Assembly: GCF_020525925.1 (NCBI RefSeq)
Contig: NZ_CP084876.1
Span: 1,612,001-1,676,000, forward strand
Length of the DNA: 64,000 bases
Direction: 5' to 3'
Source: Klebsiella quasipneumoniae subsp. quasipneumoniae
GTDB taxonomy: Bacteria; Pseudomonadota; Gammaproteobacteria; Enterobacterales; Enterobacteriaceae
Positions within the stretch are counted from its first letter, which is position 1; every line of letters starts with the position of its first letter. Below, piece after piece: positions 24,460 through 34,512 of this stretch. The position numbers and the translations under genes are program-made. The notes beneath the pieces are model-generated. The model was not told the origin of the DNA. It did no database searches and worked only from the letters and a program-made list of their open reading frames with translations.

Positions 24460-25029
24460 TCAGTCTTTCTTCTTCCCTTCGCGCCGCCTGAACCACCAGT
24501 GGGCGGCCACGACCAACACCACCGCGAGGATCAGCCAGATCCAGTGCTTCAGATGGGCGTCGAGGTGGTGCAGCCACGGGCCAACCACCTCGCCGCCAAG
24601 ATAGCCTATGGTGGTAAACAGCAGAGCCCACACCAGCGCCCCGGCAATATTCAGCGGCAGGAAAATGCGCGGCGGCAGGCGGCTGGCGCCGATCAGCAGG
24701 GGGCCGATCACCCGGAAGCCGTACATAAAGCGGGTGCCGATGACAAACAGCCACGGCCGGTGCTGGATCATGCGCTGGGCTTTCCTGATCCGCGCCTTCT
24801 GGCTGGCGAAACGGCGCAGAATGCGCCCGCCGAAGCGGCGACCAAGCAGATAGAGCAACTGATCGCCAATCATCCCGCCGAGGGCGACAGCGATCACTAC
24901 CAGGGGAAACTTCAGTAGTCCCTGATGCGCCGCGACGCCGCCCAGCAGGGTAATGGTCTCACCTTCCGCCATGCTGCCGACGATCAGCGCCGCGTAGCCA
25001 TACTGGGAAATCAGGTGATTGATATCCAT
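24460..25029 (-). CDS. yohD: DedA-family membrane protein YohD
   Basis: The 189-residue protein matches E. coli YohD (192). It carries the SNARE-associated/DedA domain with EGETITLLGGVAAHQG and the GTRFMYGFRVIGPLLIG motif, plus several transmembrane segments. DedA proteins are implicated in undecaprenyl-phosphate or phospholipid flipping and membrane potential. The specific substrate for YohD is unknown. It is divergent from yohC and convergent with mdtQ. Confidence 0.92.
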   Translation of the reverse strand: MDINHLISQYGYAALIVGSMAEGETITLLGGVAAHQGLLKFPLVVIAVALGGMIGDQLLYLLGRRFGGRILRRFASQKARIRKAQRMIQHRPWLFVIGTRFMYGFRVIGPLLIGASRLPPRIFLPLNIAGALVWALLFTTIGYLGGEVVGPWLHHLDAHLKHWIWLILAVVLVVAAHWWFRRREGKKKD

Positions 25030-25182
25030 AAACAGCTTATCTCCTTACCTCATCACCTGTTAATCATACACCCTGCAGACCAAAACGCGTCGACGCAGAT
25101 TTTTTGTCCTGTACACAAAATAATCTACAGGGTGAATTATACTTGGATCAGTGCAGTACGAAGCCGTGACAAGGGGGACGCT

Positions 25183-25770
25183 ATGAACCATGTCTGGGGG
25201 CTCTTCGCTCATCCCAATCGGGAGATGAGCGTGATAAAGAGCGAGAATGAAACCATTTCTCATCACTATACGCACCATGTGCTGCTGATGGCGGCGGTTC
25301 CGGTGGTTTGCGCCTTTATCGGCACCACGCAGCTGGGCTGGAACTTCGGTGACGGCACCATTATTAAACTGTCGATGTGGACCGGGCTGGCGCTGGCTGT
25401 CCTGTTTTATGCCGTGATGCTGGCCGGGGTGGCGATCATGGGGCGGGTTATCTGGTGGATGGCCAGGCAATATCCACAGCAGCCTTCCCTGAAACGCTGC
25501 ATGGTCTTTGCCGGCTATGTGGCCACGCCGCTGTTCCTGAGCGGGATTGTGGCGCTCTATCCGCTGGTCTGGCTGTGTGCGCTGATCGGTACCGTTGCCC
25601 TGTTCTATACCGGTTATCTGCTCTATCTCGGGATCCCGACCTTCCTGAGCATTAACCGGGAAGAGGGGCTCAGTTTCGCCAGCTCGACCCTGGCCATCGG
25701 GGTGCTGGTGCTGGAAGTACTGCTGGCGATCACCGTGGTGCTATGGGGGTATGGCTACCGACTGTTCTGA
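25183..25770 (+). CDS. yohC: YIP1-family inner-membrane protein YohC
   Basis: The 195-residue length equals E. coli YohC, with near-identical N-terminus (MNHVWGLFAHPNREM) and C-terminus (LWGYGYRLF). It contains a Yip1 domain with about five transmembrane segments. Function is unknown. The start at 25183 is preceded by AAGGGGGACGCT; a long upstream in-frame extension runs over the yohD promoter and is not coding. Confidence 0.92.
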   Translation: MNHVWGLFAHPNREMSVIKSENETISHHYTHHVLLMAAVPVVCAFIGTTQLGWNFGDGTIIKLSMWTGLALAVLFYAVMLAGVAIMGRVIWWMARQYPQQPSLKRCMVFAGYVATPLFLSGIVALYPLVWLCALIGTVALFYTGYLLYLGIPTFLSINREEGLSFASSTLAIGVLVLEVLLAITVVLWGYGYRLF

Positions 25771-25790
25771 TCGGACGAAACGGGTCAATA

Positions 25791-25829
25791 TGCATTGCCG
25801 GCAAATATGTATTTTATGTCGGCAATGCA
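25791..25829. repeat. Perfect 10-bp inverted repeat between yohC and pbpG
   Basis: TGCATTGCCG (25791-25800) and CGGCAATGCA (25820-25829) pair without mismatch across a 19-base AT-rich spacer. It lies 20 bases after yohC and about 130 bases before pbpG. It lacks a following T tract, so it may be a yohC mRNA end hairpin or a protein-binding site. Confidence 0.7.
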
Positions 25830-25961
25830 GCATTTCTTCACGATTCTTATTAGGCACAGGGCCTTACGGCGCGGTATGATGGCGTTTGCCAGCGAAGTTG
25901 CCCACTTAACCTCGCGGCGTACGTTCAATAACGTGCAAAAATACTTTTCAGAATGCCCATG

Positions 25962-26909
25962 ATGCCGAAATTCCGAGTCTCTTTGCTCAGCCTGACCTTG
26001 CTGCTGGCTGTGCCTTTTGCGCCCCAGGCGTTAGCAAAAACCCCGACGGCGGTAGCCGCCTCGCAGCCGGACATCGCTTCCGGCAGCGCCATGATCGTCG
26101 ATCTGGCCACCAAAAAAATCATCTACGCCAGCCAGCCGGATCTGGTGCGCCCGATGGCGTCGATCACCAAGGTGATGACCGCCATGGTGGTTCTCGATGC
26201 CCATCTGCCGCTGGATGAAATGCTGACGGTGGATATCAGCCATACTCCGGAAATGAAGGGGATTTACTCCCGCGTGCGTCTCAATAGCCAGATCAGCCGC
26301 CGCGATATGCTGCTGCTGGCGCTGATGTCTTCCGAGAACCGCGCGGCCGCCAGCCTGGCGCATCACTATCCGGGCGGCTACGACGCCTTTATTCGCGCGA
26401 TGAACGCCAAAGCGCAGGCGCTGGGTATGACCCATACCCGCTATGTGGAGCCCACCGGTCTGTCGGTGCATAACGTCTCCACCGCCCGCGATCTGACCAA
26501 ACTGCTGATCGCCAGCGAGCAGTATCCGCTGATTGGCCAGCTGAGCACCACCAAAGAAGAGACCGCCACCTTTGCCCATCCGGCCTACAGCCTGCCGTTC
26601 CGCAACACTAACCATCTGGTGTATCGCGACAACTGGAACATCCAGCTGACCAAAACCGGCTTCACCAACGCTGCCGGCCACTGCCTGATTATGCGCACGG
26701 TGATTAACCAACGTCCGGTGGCGCTGGTGGTGATGGATGCCTTCGGCAAATATACCCACTTCGCCGACGCCAGCCGTTTGCGGACGTGGATCGAGACCGG
26801 GAAGGTAATGCCGGTCCCGGCTTCGGCGCTGAGCTATAAAAAGCAGCGCGAAGCGCAGATGGCGGAGGCGATGCTGAAAGGCGGCGCCCAGACCGCGCAG
26901 AACGATTAA
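25962..26909 (+). CDS. pbpG: D-alanyl-D-alanine endopeptidase PbpG (PBP7)
   Basis: The protein, about 315 residues from this start, matches E. coli PbpG. A signal peptide ending PQALA leads into a serine DD-peptidase (peptidase S11) domain. Its motifs are SITK (active serine), SEN and KTG (in [12 protein letters not shown]). It cleaves D-Ala-meso-DAP crosslinks in periplasmic peptidoglycan. In-frame ATGs at 25953 and 25959 precede the homology-supported one at 25962, and none has a good ribosome site. A REP array follows. Confidence 0.94.
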   Translation: MPKFRVSLLSLTLLLAVPFAPQALAKTPTAVAASQPDIASGSAMIVDLATKKIIYASQPDLVRPMASITKVMTAMVVLDAHLPLDEMLTVDISHTPEMKGIYSRVRLNSQISRRDMLLLALMSSENRAAASLAHHYPGGYDAFIRAMNAKAQALGMTHTRYVEPTGLSVHNVSTARDLTKLLIASEQYPLIGQLSTTKEETATFAHPAYSLPFRNTNHLVYRDNWNIQLTKTGFTNAAGHCLIMRTVINQRPVALVVMDAFGKYTHFADASRLRTWIETGKVMPVPASALSYKKQREAQMAEAMLKGGAQTAQND

Positions 26910-26920
26910 TCTGCATATAC

Positions 26921-27368
26921 CCCGGATGACGGCGCATTGCGCCTTATCCGGGATAAAGATGCATTTATATCAAAGGGTTATCAGGTCTTGTAGGCCCGGC
27001 AAGCGCAGCGCCGCCGGGCAATCACGCCGAGTGCCGCGTTTGTGCCGGATGGCGGCGGACGCCTTATCCGGCCTACGTTATTTGGCGCCGGGTTCCGCCC
27101 CTTAGTAGGCCCGGCAAGCGCAGCGCCGCCGGGCAATCACGCCGAGTGCCGCGTTTGTGCCGGATGGCGGCTAACGCCTTATCCGGCCTACATGATTTGG
27201 CGCCGGGTTCCGCCCCTTTCGCAGGCCCGGCAAGCGCAGCGCCGCCGGGCAATCACGCCCAGTGCCGCGTTTGTGCCGGATGGCGGCTGACGCCTTATCC
27301 GGCCTACATTATTTACCGCCGGGTTCGGCCCCTTCGCAGGCCCGGCAAGCGCAGCGCCGCCGGGCAAT
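26921..27368. repeat. BIME-type REP array after pbpG, period about 115 bases
   Basis: A hairpin CCCGGAT...ATCCGGG (26921-26952) is followed by four copies of AGGCCCGGCAAGCGCAGCGC with its GCCGCCGGGCAATC continuation. These start near 26991, 27106, 27222 and 27337 (spacing 115, 116, 115). Between them lie opposing REP arms of the type GCCGGATGGCGGC-N-GCCTTATCCGGCCTAC. The units are nearly identical and alternate in orientation, the classic BIME pattern of enterobacterial intergenic regions. Short frames reading through the units are by-products. No gene is present in 26910-27415. Confidence 0.92.
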
Positions 27369-27415
27369 CGGGCTGGGGCGTTTATGCCGCGAGCCGCGGG
27401 ATGTAACGCCGAATA

Positions 27416-27970
27416 TTACTCCGGCAGCGTCCAGTCGCCGTCACCCAGCGCGCGCTGCATAATCAACGTATCCCGCCAGTCGCCCATCTTATAGCCGACG
27501 CTGCGCAGCTGACCTGCCACGGTAAAACCGAACTTTTTATGGATCGCCAGCGAGCCGGCATTGTTATGGCCATCGCCGATGATCGCCAGCATCTGCCGCC
27601 ATGGGCCTTTCTCGCATTCGGCGATCAGCCGCGACAGCAGCGCGCTGCCGATGCCGCGCCCGCCCATTCCGGATTCCACGTAGATCGATTCTTCGAGGGT
27701 GTAGCGATAGGCCGGGCGCGGGCGATAGAAAGTGGCGTAGCAGTAGCCGACGATAGCCCCGCGCCACAGCGCTACCAGCCAGGGCAGCCCGTTATCGCGC
27801 ACGGTCTGGATCCGTTTACGCATTTCGTCAACGGTGGGAGGGATCTCTTCGAAGGAGGCGCGGCCATTGAGCACGTGCCAGACATACAGCGCGGCGATGG
27901 CGTGCGCATCATCGGGCAGCGCTTCACGAATTTCTAAATCACTGTCGAGTAACGGGGCCTCTGCAGGCAT
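27416..27970 (-). CDS. GNAT N-acetyltransferase, phosphinothricin/methionine-sulfone acetyltransferase-like
   Basis: The 184-residue protein has a GNAT fold resembling Pat/MnaT. It has EIREALPDDAHAIAALYVWHV at the N-terminus, YTLEESIYVESGMGGRGIGSALL with the acetyl-CoA R/Q-x-x-G-x-G/A-type loop (GRGIGS, near residue 104), and a C-terminal FGFTVAGQLRSVGYKMG segment typical of the subfamily. It probably acetylates a small amine or amino acid analogue; the natural substrate is unknown. The ATG at 27970 has AGGAG seven bases upstream and removes a 43-residue basic extension. It lies downstream of dld on the same strand, 85 bases away. Confidence 0.83.
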   Translation of the reverse strand: MPAEAPLLDSDLEIREALPDDAHAIAALYVWHVLNGRASFEEIPPTVDEMRKRIQTVRDNGLPWLVALWRGAIVGYCYATFYRPRPAYRYTLEESIYVESGMGGRGIGSALLSRLIAECEKGPWRQMLAIIGDGHNNAGSLAIHKKFGFTVAGQLRSVGYKMGDWRDTLIMQRALGDGDWTLPE

Positions 27971-28055
27971 GGCGGCGCTCCTGAATCTGCCGGAGAAACA
28001 TTCTCCGGCGTGCAGCGTAATACAGAAGCGCCAGGCTGAATAGTCCTGCCGCCGA

Positions 28056-29801
28056 TTATTGCGGATCCGTCGGGGAGACTGGCGCCGGGGCCGCTTCACC
28101 CCAGTATTTCTGCTTGCTGGTTTTGCCGATCCCCGGGTTCATGCTGTTGGTCGGATCGTTCTGGCGATAGAACTGCTGCAGGCTCTCCGGCGCTTCATAC
28201 AGATGACCCACGTTATGCTCCGCCGGGTACTGGGCGCCGCGGGCTTTCAGCAACGCCAGCATCTGCTCCTTCAGCGCATGGGCGTCGACCCCTTTCTTGA
28301 CGATGTAATCCTGATGGAACACATGGCACATAAAGTGGCCATAGTAGAGCTTATGCACCAGCTGGCTGTCGATCTCCGGCGGCAGATGTTCGAACCACTC
28401 GGTATCGTTGCGGCGCAGGGCGATATCCAGCGCCAGAATATCTTCCACCTCGTCAGCATGCACCGCCTGATAGCGGATCGCCGCGCCCGCGGCGGCAAAG
28501 CGATGGAGGAACGCTTTGCTGCCTTCCTCCGGCGTGCAGGCGAAGAACTCCCCCTCGGCCTGTTGGAAGTACGCCGTCAGCCAGCGCTGCGCTTCTTCGA
28601 TGCCGTCGCCGGCCATCTTCAGCAGCAGATGGTGTTCATATTTGTCGCGCCAGGTTTTCATCCGCTCCGGTAAATGCGCCGGGAAGACGTGGCCGAGCTT
28701 CTGCATAAAGCGGTCGGTAAAGTGCGGCTTAAACAGCGACACTTTCTCCAGCATCGCGTCGGTGCGCCCCTTCATGGTGAAGAAGAACGGCATTTTGTCG
28801 GTGCCGAGCTTGTCGATCATCAGGAAGGTGTCTTTGCCATACTTCTCGGCGATATCGTAAATATCGCGGTGCATATATTCCCCGGCCACCGGCAGATGCC
28901 GGAACTCGGCGAGGATATGGCGGCGGATCTCGGTCAATACCTGCGGCTGATTGGTGCCAATGTAAAACACCTGCTGGCGCTTCTCCGCCGGGAAGGTATC
29001 GAGACGCGCGGCGAAAACCGCCAGTTTACCGGCGCAGCCGGAGGATTCGAACAGGCGGTCCGGGTCGGCGTTGTAGCGCGCCGGGGTGTCGGCATCGACA
29101 TCACGCACGCGGGTAACATAGTCGTGATCGTGGGCGTGACGGCCATCATGCAGCACATCGCTATCGCTGATCCGCTCGTCGTCGAGTCGGCTGAGGATCT
29201 GCTCCGGCGTACTGCCGAGATCGATGCCCAGATGGTTGACCAGCTTTAGCTTACCGTCGGTGTCAATCTGCGCGAACAGCGACATCTCGGTATAGGCTGG
29301 CCCGCGCTGCACCAGGGAGCCGCCGGAATTGTTGCAGATCCCGCCGATCACCGACGCGCCGATGCACGATGAGCCGATCACCGAGTGCGGCTCGCGCCCC
29401 AGCGGTTTCAGCGCTTTTTCCAGTGAATAGAGAGTGGTGCCGGGCCAGGCCAGCACCTGCTCGCCTTTGTCCAGCAGATGCAGCTTATCCAGGCGCAGGG
29501 TGCTGATAATCACGATCTCGCGATCGTAATCATTGCCGTTGGGGGTGGAGCCTTCGGTCAGGCCGGTGTTGGCCGCCTGCATCAAAATGATTTTATCGGC
29601 GTCGACGCAGGCGTTGAGCACGCGCCAGAGTTCCAGCAGGGTGCCGGGAAAGACAACCGCCAGCGCTTCGCCCTGGCCGGAGCGGAAGCCTTTGCGGTAG
29701 CGCTGGGTTTTTGCCGGGTCGGTCAGCAGATGCGAAGGGCCAACCAGGCGCGCCAGGTCAGCCAGAAACGTTTTATGGGTGTTAGTGGGTGCAGATGACA
29801 T
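28056..29801 (-). CDS. dld: Quinone-dependent D-lactate dehydrogenase Dld
   Basis: The 581-residue protein matches E. coli Dld (571) except for a slightly longer tail. It is an FAD-dependent peripheral membrane enzyme that oxidises D-lactate to pyruvate and feeds electrons into the respiratory quinone pool. The FAD-binding region includes NTGLTEGSTPNGNDYDREIVIIST, SVIGSSCIGASVIGGICNNSGG and the ESSGCAGKLAVFA segment. The C-terminal membrane-binding and cap domains are complete. The ATG at 29801 follows AAGGAG. The gene is divergent from bglX, as in E. coli. Confidence 0.96.
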   Translation of the reverse strand: MSSAPTNTHKTFLADLARLVGPSHLLTDPAKTQRYRKGFRSGQGEALAVVFPGTLLELWRVLNACVDADKIILMQAANTGLTEGSTPNGNDYDREIVIISTLRLDKLHLLDKGEQVLAWPGTTLYSLEKALKPLGREPHSVIGSSCIGASVIGGICNNSGGSLVQRGPAYTEMSLFAQIDTDGKLKLVNHLGIDLGSTPEQILSRLDDERISDSDVLHDGRHAHDHDYVTRVRDVDADTPARYNADPDRLFESSGCAGKLAVFAARLDTFPAEKRQQVFYIGTNQPQVLTEIRRHILAEFRHLPVAGEYMHRDIYDIAEKYGKDTFLMIDKLGTDKMPFFFTMKGRTDAMLEKVSLFKPHFTDRFMQKLGHVFPAHLPERMKTWRDKYEHHLLLKMAGDGIEEAQRWLTAYFQQAEGEFFACTPEEGSKAFLHRFAAAGAAIRYQAVHADEVEDILALDIALRRNDTEWFEHLPPEIDSQLVHKLYYGHFMCHVFHQDYIVKKGVDAHALKEQMLALLKARGAQYPAEHNVGHLYEAPESLQQFYRQNDPTNSMNPGIGKTSKQKYWGEAAPAPVSPTDPQ

Positions 29802-29995
29802 GTTCCACTCCTTGTGGTGGTGCGCGAAATATCGAGGATAAGCATAGCGCTTTGTATGACAATTTGATGCATGAATGTTTCGCAAAAATCAGAGAAGAAC
29901 CTTAGCATTCTGCGGGCGCGTTGTTTATATATATGGCAAACTGCGGTTTTTATTATGTTTTACCAAGTCCCCGTCTGAGAAAAAGCGAGATAACA

Positions 29996-32293
29996 ATGAA
30001 ATGGCTCTGCACTGTAGGCGTCGCCGTGAGTCTGGCGCTGCAACCCGCGCTGGCGGATGAACTGTTTGGTAACCACCCCCTGACCCCGCAGGCGCGGGAT
30101 GCCTTTGTTACCGACCTGCTGAAAAAAATGACCGTGGACGAGAAAATCGGCCAGCTGCGTCTGATAAGCGTCGGCCCGGATAACCCGAAAGAAGCGATCC
30201 GCGAGATGATCAAAGCGGGCCAGGTGGGAGCGATTTTTAACACCGTCACCCGTCCGGATATCCGCGTTATGCAGGATCAGGTGATGCAGCTTAGCCGCCT
30301 GAAGATCCCGCTGTTCTTTGCCTACGATGTGCTGCACGGCCAGCGCACTGTCTTCCCGATAAGCCTCGGTCTGGCCTCGTCGTTTAACCTCGACGCGGTG
30401 AAAACCGTGGGCCGCGTGTCAGCTTATGAAGCCGCCGATGACGGGCTGAACATGACCTGGGCGCCGATGGTCGACGTCTCCCGCGACCCGCGCTGGGGAC
30501 GCGCTTCCGAAGGCTTCGGGGAAGACACGTATCTGACCACGATGATGGGCCAGGCGATGGTGGAGTCGATGCAGGGCAAGAGCCCGGCTGACCGCTATTC
30601 GGTGATGACCAGCGTCAAGCACTTCGCCGCCTACGGCGCGGTGGAGGGCGGGAAAGAGTACAACACGGTCGACATGAGCCCGCAGCGCCTGTTCAACGAC
30701 TATATGCCGCCGTATAAAGCCGGTCTCGATGCCGGCAGCGGCGCGGTGATGGTGGCCCTGAATTCGCTGAACGGCACCCCGGCGACCGCCGATTCCTGGC
30801 TGCTGAAAGATGTCCTGCGCGACCAGTGGGGCTTTAAAGGCATCACGGTTTCCGACCACGGCGCCATCAAAGAGCTGATCAAGCACGGCGTGGCCTCCGA
30901 CCCGGAAGACGCGGTGCGCGTGGCGCTGAAGTCCGGCATCAACATGAGCATGAGCGACGAGTATTACAGCAAATACCTGCCGGGGCTGGTGAAATCCGGC
31001 AAGGTGACCATGGTTGAGCTGGATGACGCCACCCGTCACGTGCTCAACGTCAAATATGACATGGGGCTGTTCAACGATCCGTACAGCCACCTGGGACCAA
31101 AAGATTCTGACCCGCAGGACACCAACGCGGAAAGCCGTCTGCATCGTAAAGAGGCGCGCGAAGTGGCCCGCGAGAGCCTGGTGCTGCTGAAAAACCGTCT
31201 CGATACGCTGCCGCTGAAAAAATCCGGCACTATCGCGGTGGTGGGCGCGCTGGCGGACAGCAAACGCGACATGATGGGCAGCTGGTCGGCGGCGGGCGTG
31301 GCCGATCAGTCGGTGACCGTCCTGACCGGCATCAAAGAAGCGCTGGGCGATAACGGCAAAGTGATTTACGCCAAAGGGGCGAACGTTACCGACGACAAAG
31401 GCATTGTCGATTTCCTCAATCTGTATGAGAAAGCAGTGCAGGTTGACCCGCGCTCGCCGCAGGAAATGATCGACGAAGCCGTCGCGGCGGCGAAGCAATC
31501 CGACGTGGTGGTCGCCGTAGTGGGCGAGGCGCAGGGGATGGCCCATGAGGCCTCCAGCCGGACCGACATCACCCTGCCGCAGAGCCAGCGCAATCTGATT
31601 GCCGCCCTCAAAGCCACCGGCAAACCGCTGGTGCTGGTGCTGATGAACGGCCGTCCGCTGGCGCTGGTGAAAGAGGATCAGCAAGCCGATGCGCTGCTGG
31701 AGACCTGGTTTGCCGGCACCGAAGGCGGGCATGCCATCGCCGACGTGCTGTTTGGCGACTATAACCCGTCGGGCAAGCTGCCGATGTCCTTCCCGCGCTC
31801 GGTGGGGCAGATCCCAACCTACTACAGCCATCTGAATACCGGTCGGCCGTATAATCCGGAGAAGCCGAACAAGTACACCTCGCGTTACTTCGATGAGGCC
31901 AACGGCCCGCTGTACCCGTTTGGCTACGGTCTGAGCTACACCACCTTTAGCGTCTCCGATGTCACTATGTCGTCGGCCACCCTGCCGCGCGACGGCAGCG
32001 TGACCGCCAGCGTGCAGGTGACCAACACCGGCAAACGCGAAGGGGCGACAGTCATTCAGCTGTATCTGCAGGACGTCACCGCCTCCATGAGCCGGCCGGT
32101 GAAAATGCTGCGCGGCTTTAAAAAGGTCACCCTCAAGCCGGGTGAAACGCAAACCGTCAGCTTCCCGATCGACGTCGACGCGCTGAAGTTCTGGAACCAG
32201 CAGATGAAATACGTCGCTGAGCCGGGCAAATTCAATGTCTTTATCGGCGTGGACTCCGCCCGCGTGCAGCAGAGCGAGTTTGAGCTGTTGTAA
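29996..32293 (+). CDS. bglX: Periplasmic beta-glucosidase BglX (GH3)
   Basis: The 765-residue length equals E. coli BglX. A signal peptide of about 20 residues (MKWLCTVGVAVSLALQPALA) precedes a GH3 catalytic domain with the nucleophile aspartate in GITVSDHGAIKEL. The GH3 C-terminal domain and a fibronectin III-like domain follow, ending EFELL. It hydrolyses beta-glucosides in the periplasm and is independent of the PTS-type bgl operon in this window. The start at 29996 follows a weak GCGAGA site and gives the signal peptide. A terminator follows. Confidence 0.96.
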   Translation: MKWLCTVGVAVSLALQPALADELFGNHPLTPQARDAFVTDLLKKMTVDEKIGQLRLISVGPDNPKEAIREMIKAGQVGAIFNTVTRPDIRVMQDQVMQLSRLKIPLFFAYDVLHGQRTVFPISLGLASSFNLDAVKTVGRVSAYEAADDGLNMTWAPMVDVSRDPRWGRASEGFGEDTYLTTMMGQAMVESMQGKSPADRYSVMTSVKHFAAYGAVEGGKEYNTVDMSPQRLFNDYMPPYKAGLDAGSGAVMVALNSLNGTPATADSWLLKDVLRDQWGFKGITVSDHGAIKELIKHGVASDPEDAVRVALKSGINMSMSDEYYSKYLPGLVKSGKVTMVELDDATRHVLNVKYDMGLFNDPYSHLGPKDSDPQDTNAESRLHRKEAREVARESLVLLKNRLDTLPLKKSGTIAVVGALADSKRDMMGSWSAAGVADQSVTVLTGIKEALGDNGKVIYAKGANVTDDKGIVDFLNLYEKAVQVDPRSPQEMIDEAVAAAKQSDVVVAVVGEAQGMAHEASSRTDITLPQSQRNLIAALKATGKPLVLVLMNGRPLALVKEDQQADALLETWFAGTEGGHAIADVLFGDYNPSGKLPMSFPRSVGQIPTYYSHLNTGRPYNPEKPNKYTSRYFDEANGPLYPFGYGLSYTTFSVSDVTMSSATLPRDGSVTASVQVTNTGKREGATVIQLYLQDVTASMSRPVKMLRGFKKVTLKPGETQTVSFPIDVDALKFWNQQMKYVAEPGKFNVFIGVDSARVQQSEFELL

Positions 32294-32324
32294 GACAGAG
32301 CCCTTAAGCCCAACGTCACACGTT

Positions 32325-32352
32325 AAAGGCCGATTAATCGGCCTTTTCTTTT
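32325..32352 (+). terminator. Terminator after bglX
   Basis: AAAGGCCGAT pairs with ATCGGCCTTT around TA, followed by TCTTTTT. It separates bglX from osmF. Confidence 0.88.
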
Positions 32353-32429
32353 TCGTATCGCTGGCAAATGGACTACGCTTTTCTCTTAAGCTTCTGTAAG
32401 CGAAGCGCAAAAGAACTGAGGGAAGCGGG

Positions 32430-33347
32430 ATGAAGATGGCGACGAAATGGTCCGGCGCGCTGGCGCTGGCCGCCCTGATAAGTGTGCCGCTGCAGGCGGC
32501 GGAGCCGGTGAAGGTCGGCTCGAAAATTGATACCGAAGGGGCGCTGCTGGGCAATATGATCCAGCAGGTGCTGGAAAACCACGGCGTCAAAACGATTAAT
32601 AAAATCCAGCTCGGCACCACGCCGGTGGTGCGCGGGGCGATTGTCGCCGGCGAGCTGGATATCTACCCGGAGTATACCGGCAATGGCGCTTTCTTCTTTA
32701 AAGATGAAAACGACCCGGCATGGAAGAATGCCCGGCAGGGCTATGAGAAGGTGAAACGCCTGGATCAGGAGAAACATCAGCTGGTATGGCTCACCCCGGC
32801 GCCGGCTAACAACACCTGGACCATCGCCGTGCGCCAGGAGCTGGCGGAGAAAAATCATCTGACCTCGCTGGCCGACCTCAGCCGCTATCTGCAGCAGGGC
32901 GGCGAATTTAAGCTGGCGGCTTCGGCGGAGTTTATTGAACGCCCGGACGCGCTGCCGGCGTTTGAAAAAGCGTATGACTTCAAACTCAACCAGAACCAGC
33001 TGCTGTCGCTGGCCGGGGGCGATACGGCGGTGACCATCAAAGCGGCGGCGCAGCAGACCTCCGGCGTTAACGCGGCGATGGCCTACGGCACCGACGGCCC
33101 GGTGGCGGCTCTGGGGTTACAGACGCTGAGCGACCCGCAGGGCGTGCAGCCGATTTACGCCCCGACGCCGGTGGTGCGCGAGGCGGTGCTTAAAGCCTAC
33201 CCGCAGATCGCCGACTGGCTGAAGCCGGTCTTCGCCAGCCTCGATGAAAAGACCCTGCAGCAGCTCAACGCCCGCATCGCGGTGGAAGGCCAGGATGCGA
33301 AGCGCGTGGCGGCAGATTATCTGCAGCAGAAAGGCCTGCTGAAGTAA
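32430..33347 (+). CDS. osmF: Glycine betaine-type periplasmic binding protein OsmF/YehZ
   Basis: The 305-residue protein matches E. coli OsmF. It has a signal peptide ending near SVPLQAA and an OpuAC/choline-binding domain, with [18 protein letters not shown] and [16 protein letters not shown]. It is the binding component for the YehYXW ABC importer, reported in E. coli as a low-affinity glycine betaine system under RpoS. GAGGGAAGCGGG precedes the ATG. The next gene starts 7 bases after its stop. Confidence 0.94.
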   Translation: MKMATKWSGALALAALISVPLQAAEPVKVGSKIDTEGALLGNMIQQVLENHGVKTINKIQLGTTPVVRGAIVAGELDIYPEYTGNGAFFFKDENDPAWKNARQGYEKVKRLDQEKHQLVWLTPAPANNTWTIAVRQELAEKNHLTSLADLSRYLQQGGEFKLAASAEFIERPDALPAFEKAYDFKLNQNQLLSLAGGDTAVTIKAAAQQTSGVNAAMAYGTDGPVAALGLQTLSDPQGVQPIYAPTPVVREAVLKAYPQIADWLKPVFASLDEKTLQQLNARIAVEGQDAKRVAADYLQQKGLLK

Positions 33348-33354
33348 GCCACCG

Positions 33355-34512
33355 GTGACCATTCGCTGTACTCACCGCGTCGGCCTGCTGCTGACAGGCC
33401 TGCTGCTGGTTACGCTGGCGCTGCCGTTTATCGCTTACGCGCCGAATCGCTTACTCTCCGGGGAAGGGCGCGGGCTGTGGCAGGTGATGCCCTGGCTCGC
33501 CGGCGTTCAGCTGGCGGCAGCCCTCGCCGGGATACTGCTCTGCTGGCTGCCGGGCAGGGTTGCGCCGCTTCTCCATCTGCTGCTGGCCGAACTGCTCTTC
33601 CCGCTGCTTATCTGGGGCAGCGGCCAGGCGGCGATTGAGCTCTCCCGGCACGGCTCGCCGCTGGCGCGCACCTCGCCCGGCAGCGGTCTGTGGCTGTCGC
33701 TGGCGCTCTGCCTGCTGCTGGCCAGCGAGGCCATTCGTCATCTTACCGCCCGGCCGCTGTGGCGCTGGCTGCTCAATGCGCAAGTCTGGCTTCTGCCCAT
33801 CATCCTGCTCGCCGCCGGGGCGCTCGATCAGCTCTCGCTGCTGAAGGAGTATGCCAACCGCCAGGAGGTGTTTGACGACGCCCTGCGCCAGCATCTGCTT
33901 CTGCTGTTTGGCACCCTGCTGCCGGGCCTGATCATTGGCCTGCCGCTGGGGGTATGGCTCTGGCGGCGTCCGCGCTGGCAGGCGCCGGCCTTCACCGTGC
34001 TCAATGTGATCCAGACTATCCCGTCGGTGGCGCTGTTCGGCCTGCTGATTGCCCCGCTTGCCGGTCTGGCGCGCTATTTCCCGGCGCTGGGCGAGCTGGG
34101 CGTCTCCGGGACCGGCGTGGCGCCGGCCCTGATCGCCCTGACGTTGTATGCGCTGCTGCCGCTGGTGCGCGGGGTGGTGACCGGCCTGCAGCAGGTGCCG
34201 CGGGATGCGCTGGAGAGCGCGACGGCGATGGGCATGAGCGCCGGTCAGCGTTTTCGTCAGGTGCAGCTCCCGCTGGCGATGCCGGTGCTGTTGCGCAGCC
34301 TGCGGGTGGTCAGCGTGCAAACCGTCGGCATGGCGGTGGTGGCGGCGCTGATCGGCGCCGGCGGCTTTGGCGCGCTGGTGTTCCAGGGGCTGCTGAGCAG
34401 CGCGCTGGATCTGGTGCTGCTCGGGGTCGTGCCGACCATTGCCCTGGCGGTGGTCGTGGATGCTCTGTTCGCCCTGTGGGGCGCCTGGCTGAAAGGAGAG
34501 GCCAATGATTGA
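33355..34512 (+). CDS. yehY: ABC transporter permease YehY
   Basis: The 385-residue inner-membrane protein starts with GTG. Its first half has several extra hydrophobic segments as in E. coli YehY; the second half is a BPD-type permease domain with the EAA-like motif [22 protein letters not shown] that contacts the ATPase. It works with YehW as a heteromeric permease for the osmF system. It overlaps yehX by 8 bases, suggesting translational coupling. Confidence 0.92.
   Translation: MTIRCTHRVGLLLTGLLLVTLALPFIAYAPNRLLSGEGRGLWQVMPWLAGVQLAAALAGILLCWLPGRVAPLLHLLLAELLFPLLIWGSGQAAIELSRHGSPLARTSPGSGLWLSLALCLLLASEAIRHLTARPLWRWLLNAQVWLLPIILLAAGALDQLSLLKEYANRQEVFDDALRQHLLLLFGTLLPGLIIGLPLGVWLWRRPRWQAPAFTVLNVIQTIPSVALFGLLIAPLAGLARYFPALGELGVSGTGVAPALIALTLYALLPLVRGVVTGLQQVPRDALESATAMGMSAGQRFRQVQLPLAMPVLLRSLRVVSVQTVGMAVVAALIGAGGFGALVFQGLLSSALDLVLLGVVPTIALAVVVDALFALWGAWLKGEAND

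Noticed and set aside
26991..27368. Regularly spaced repeats considered as a CRISPR array
   Set aside because: The units are 115 bases long, contain opposed REP palindromes, have no variable 30-40 base spacers and no cas genes nearby.
27042..27462. Repeated open frames of 66-86 codons after pbpG
   Set aside because: They read through the 115-bp BIME units, and the protein repeats only mirror the DNA repeat.
30419..32620. A 733-codon open frame antisense to bglX
   Set aside because: It covers bglX on the other strand, shows no family motif, and runs through the bglX terminator into osmF. It is a GC-bias shadow.
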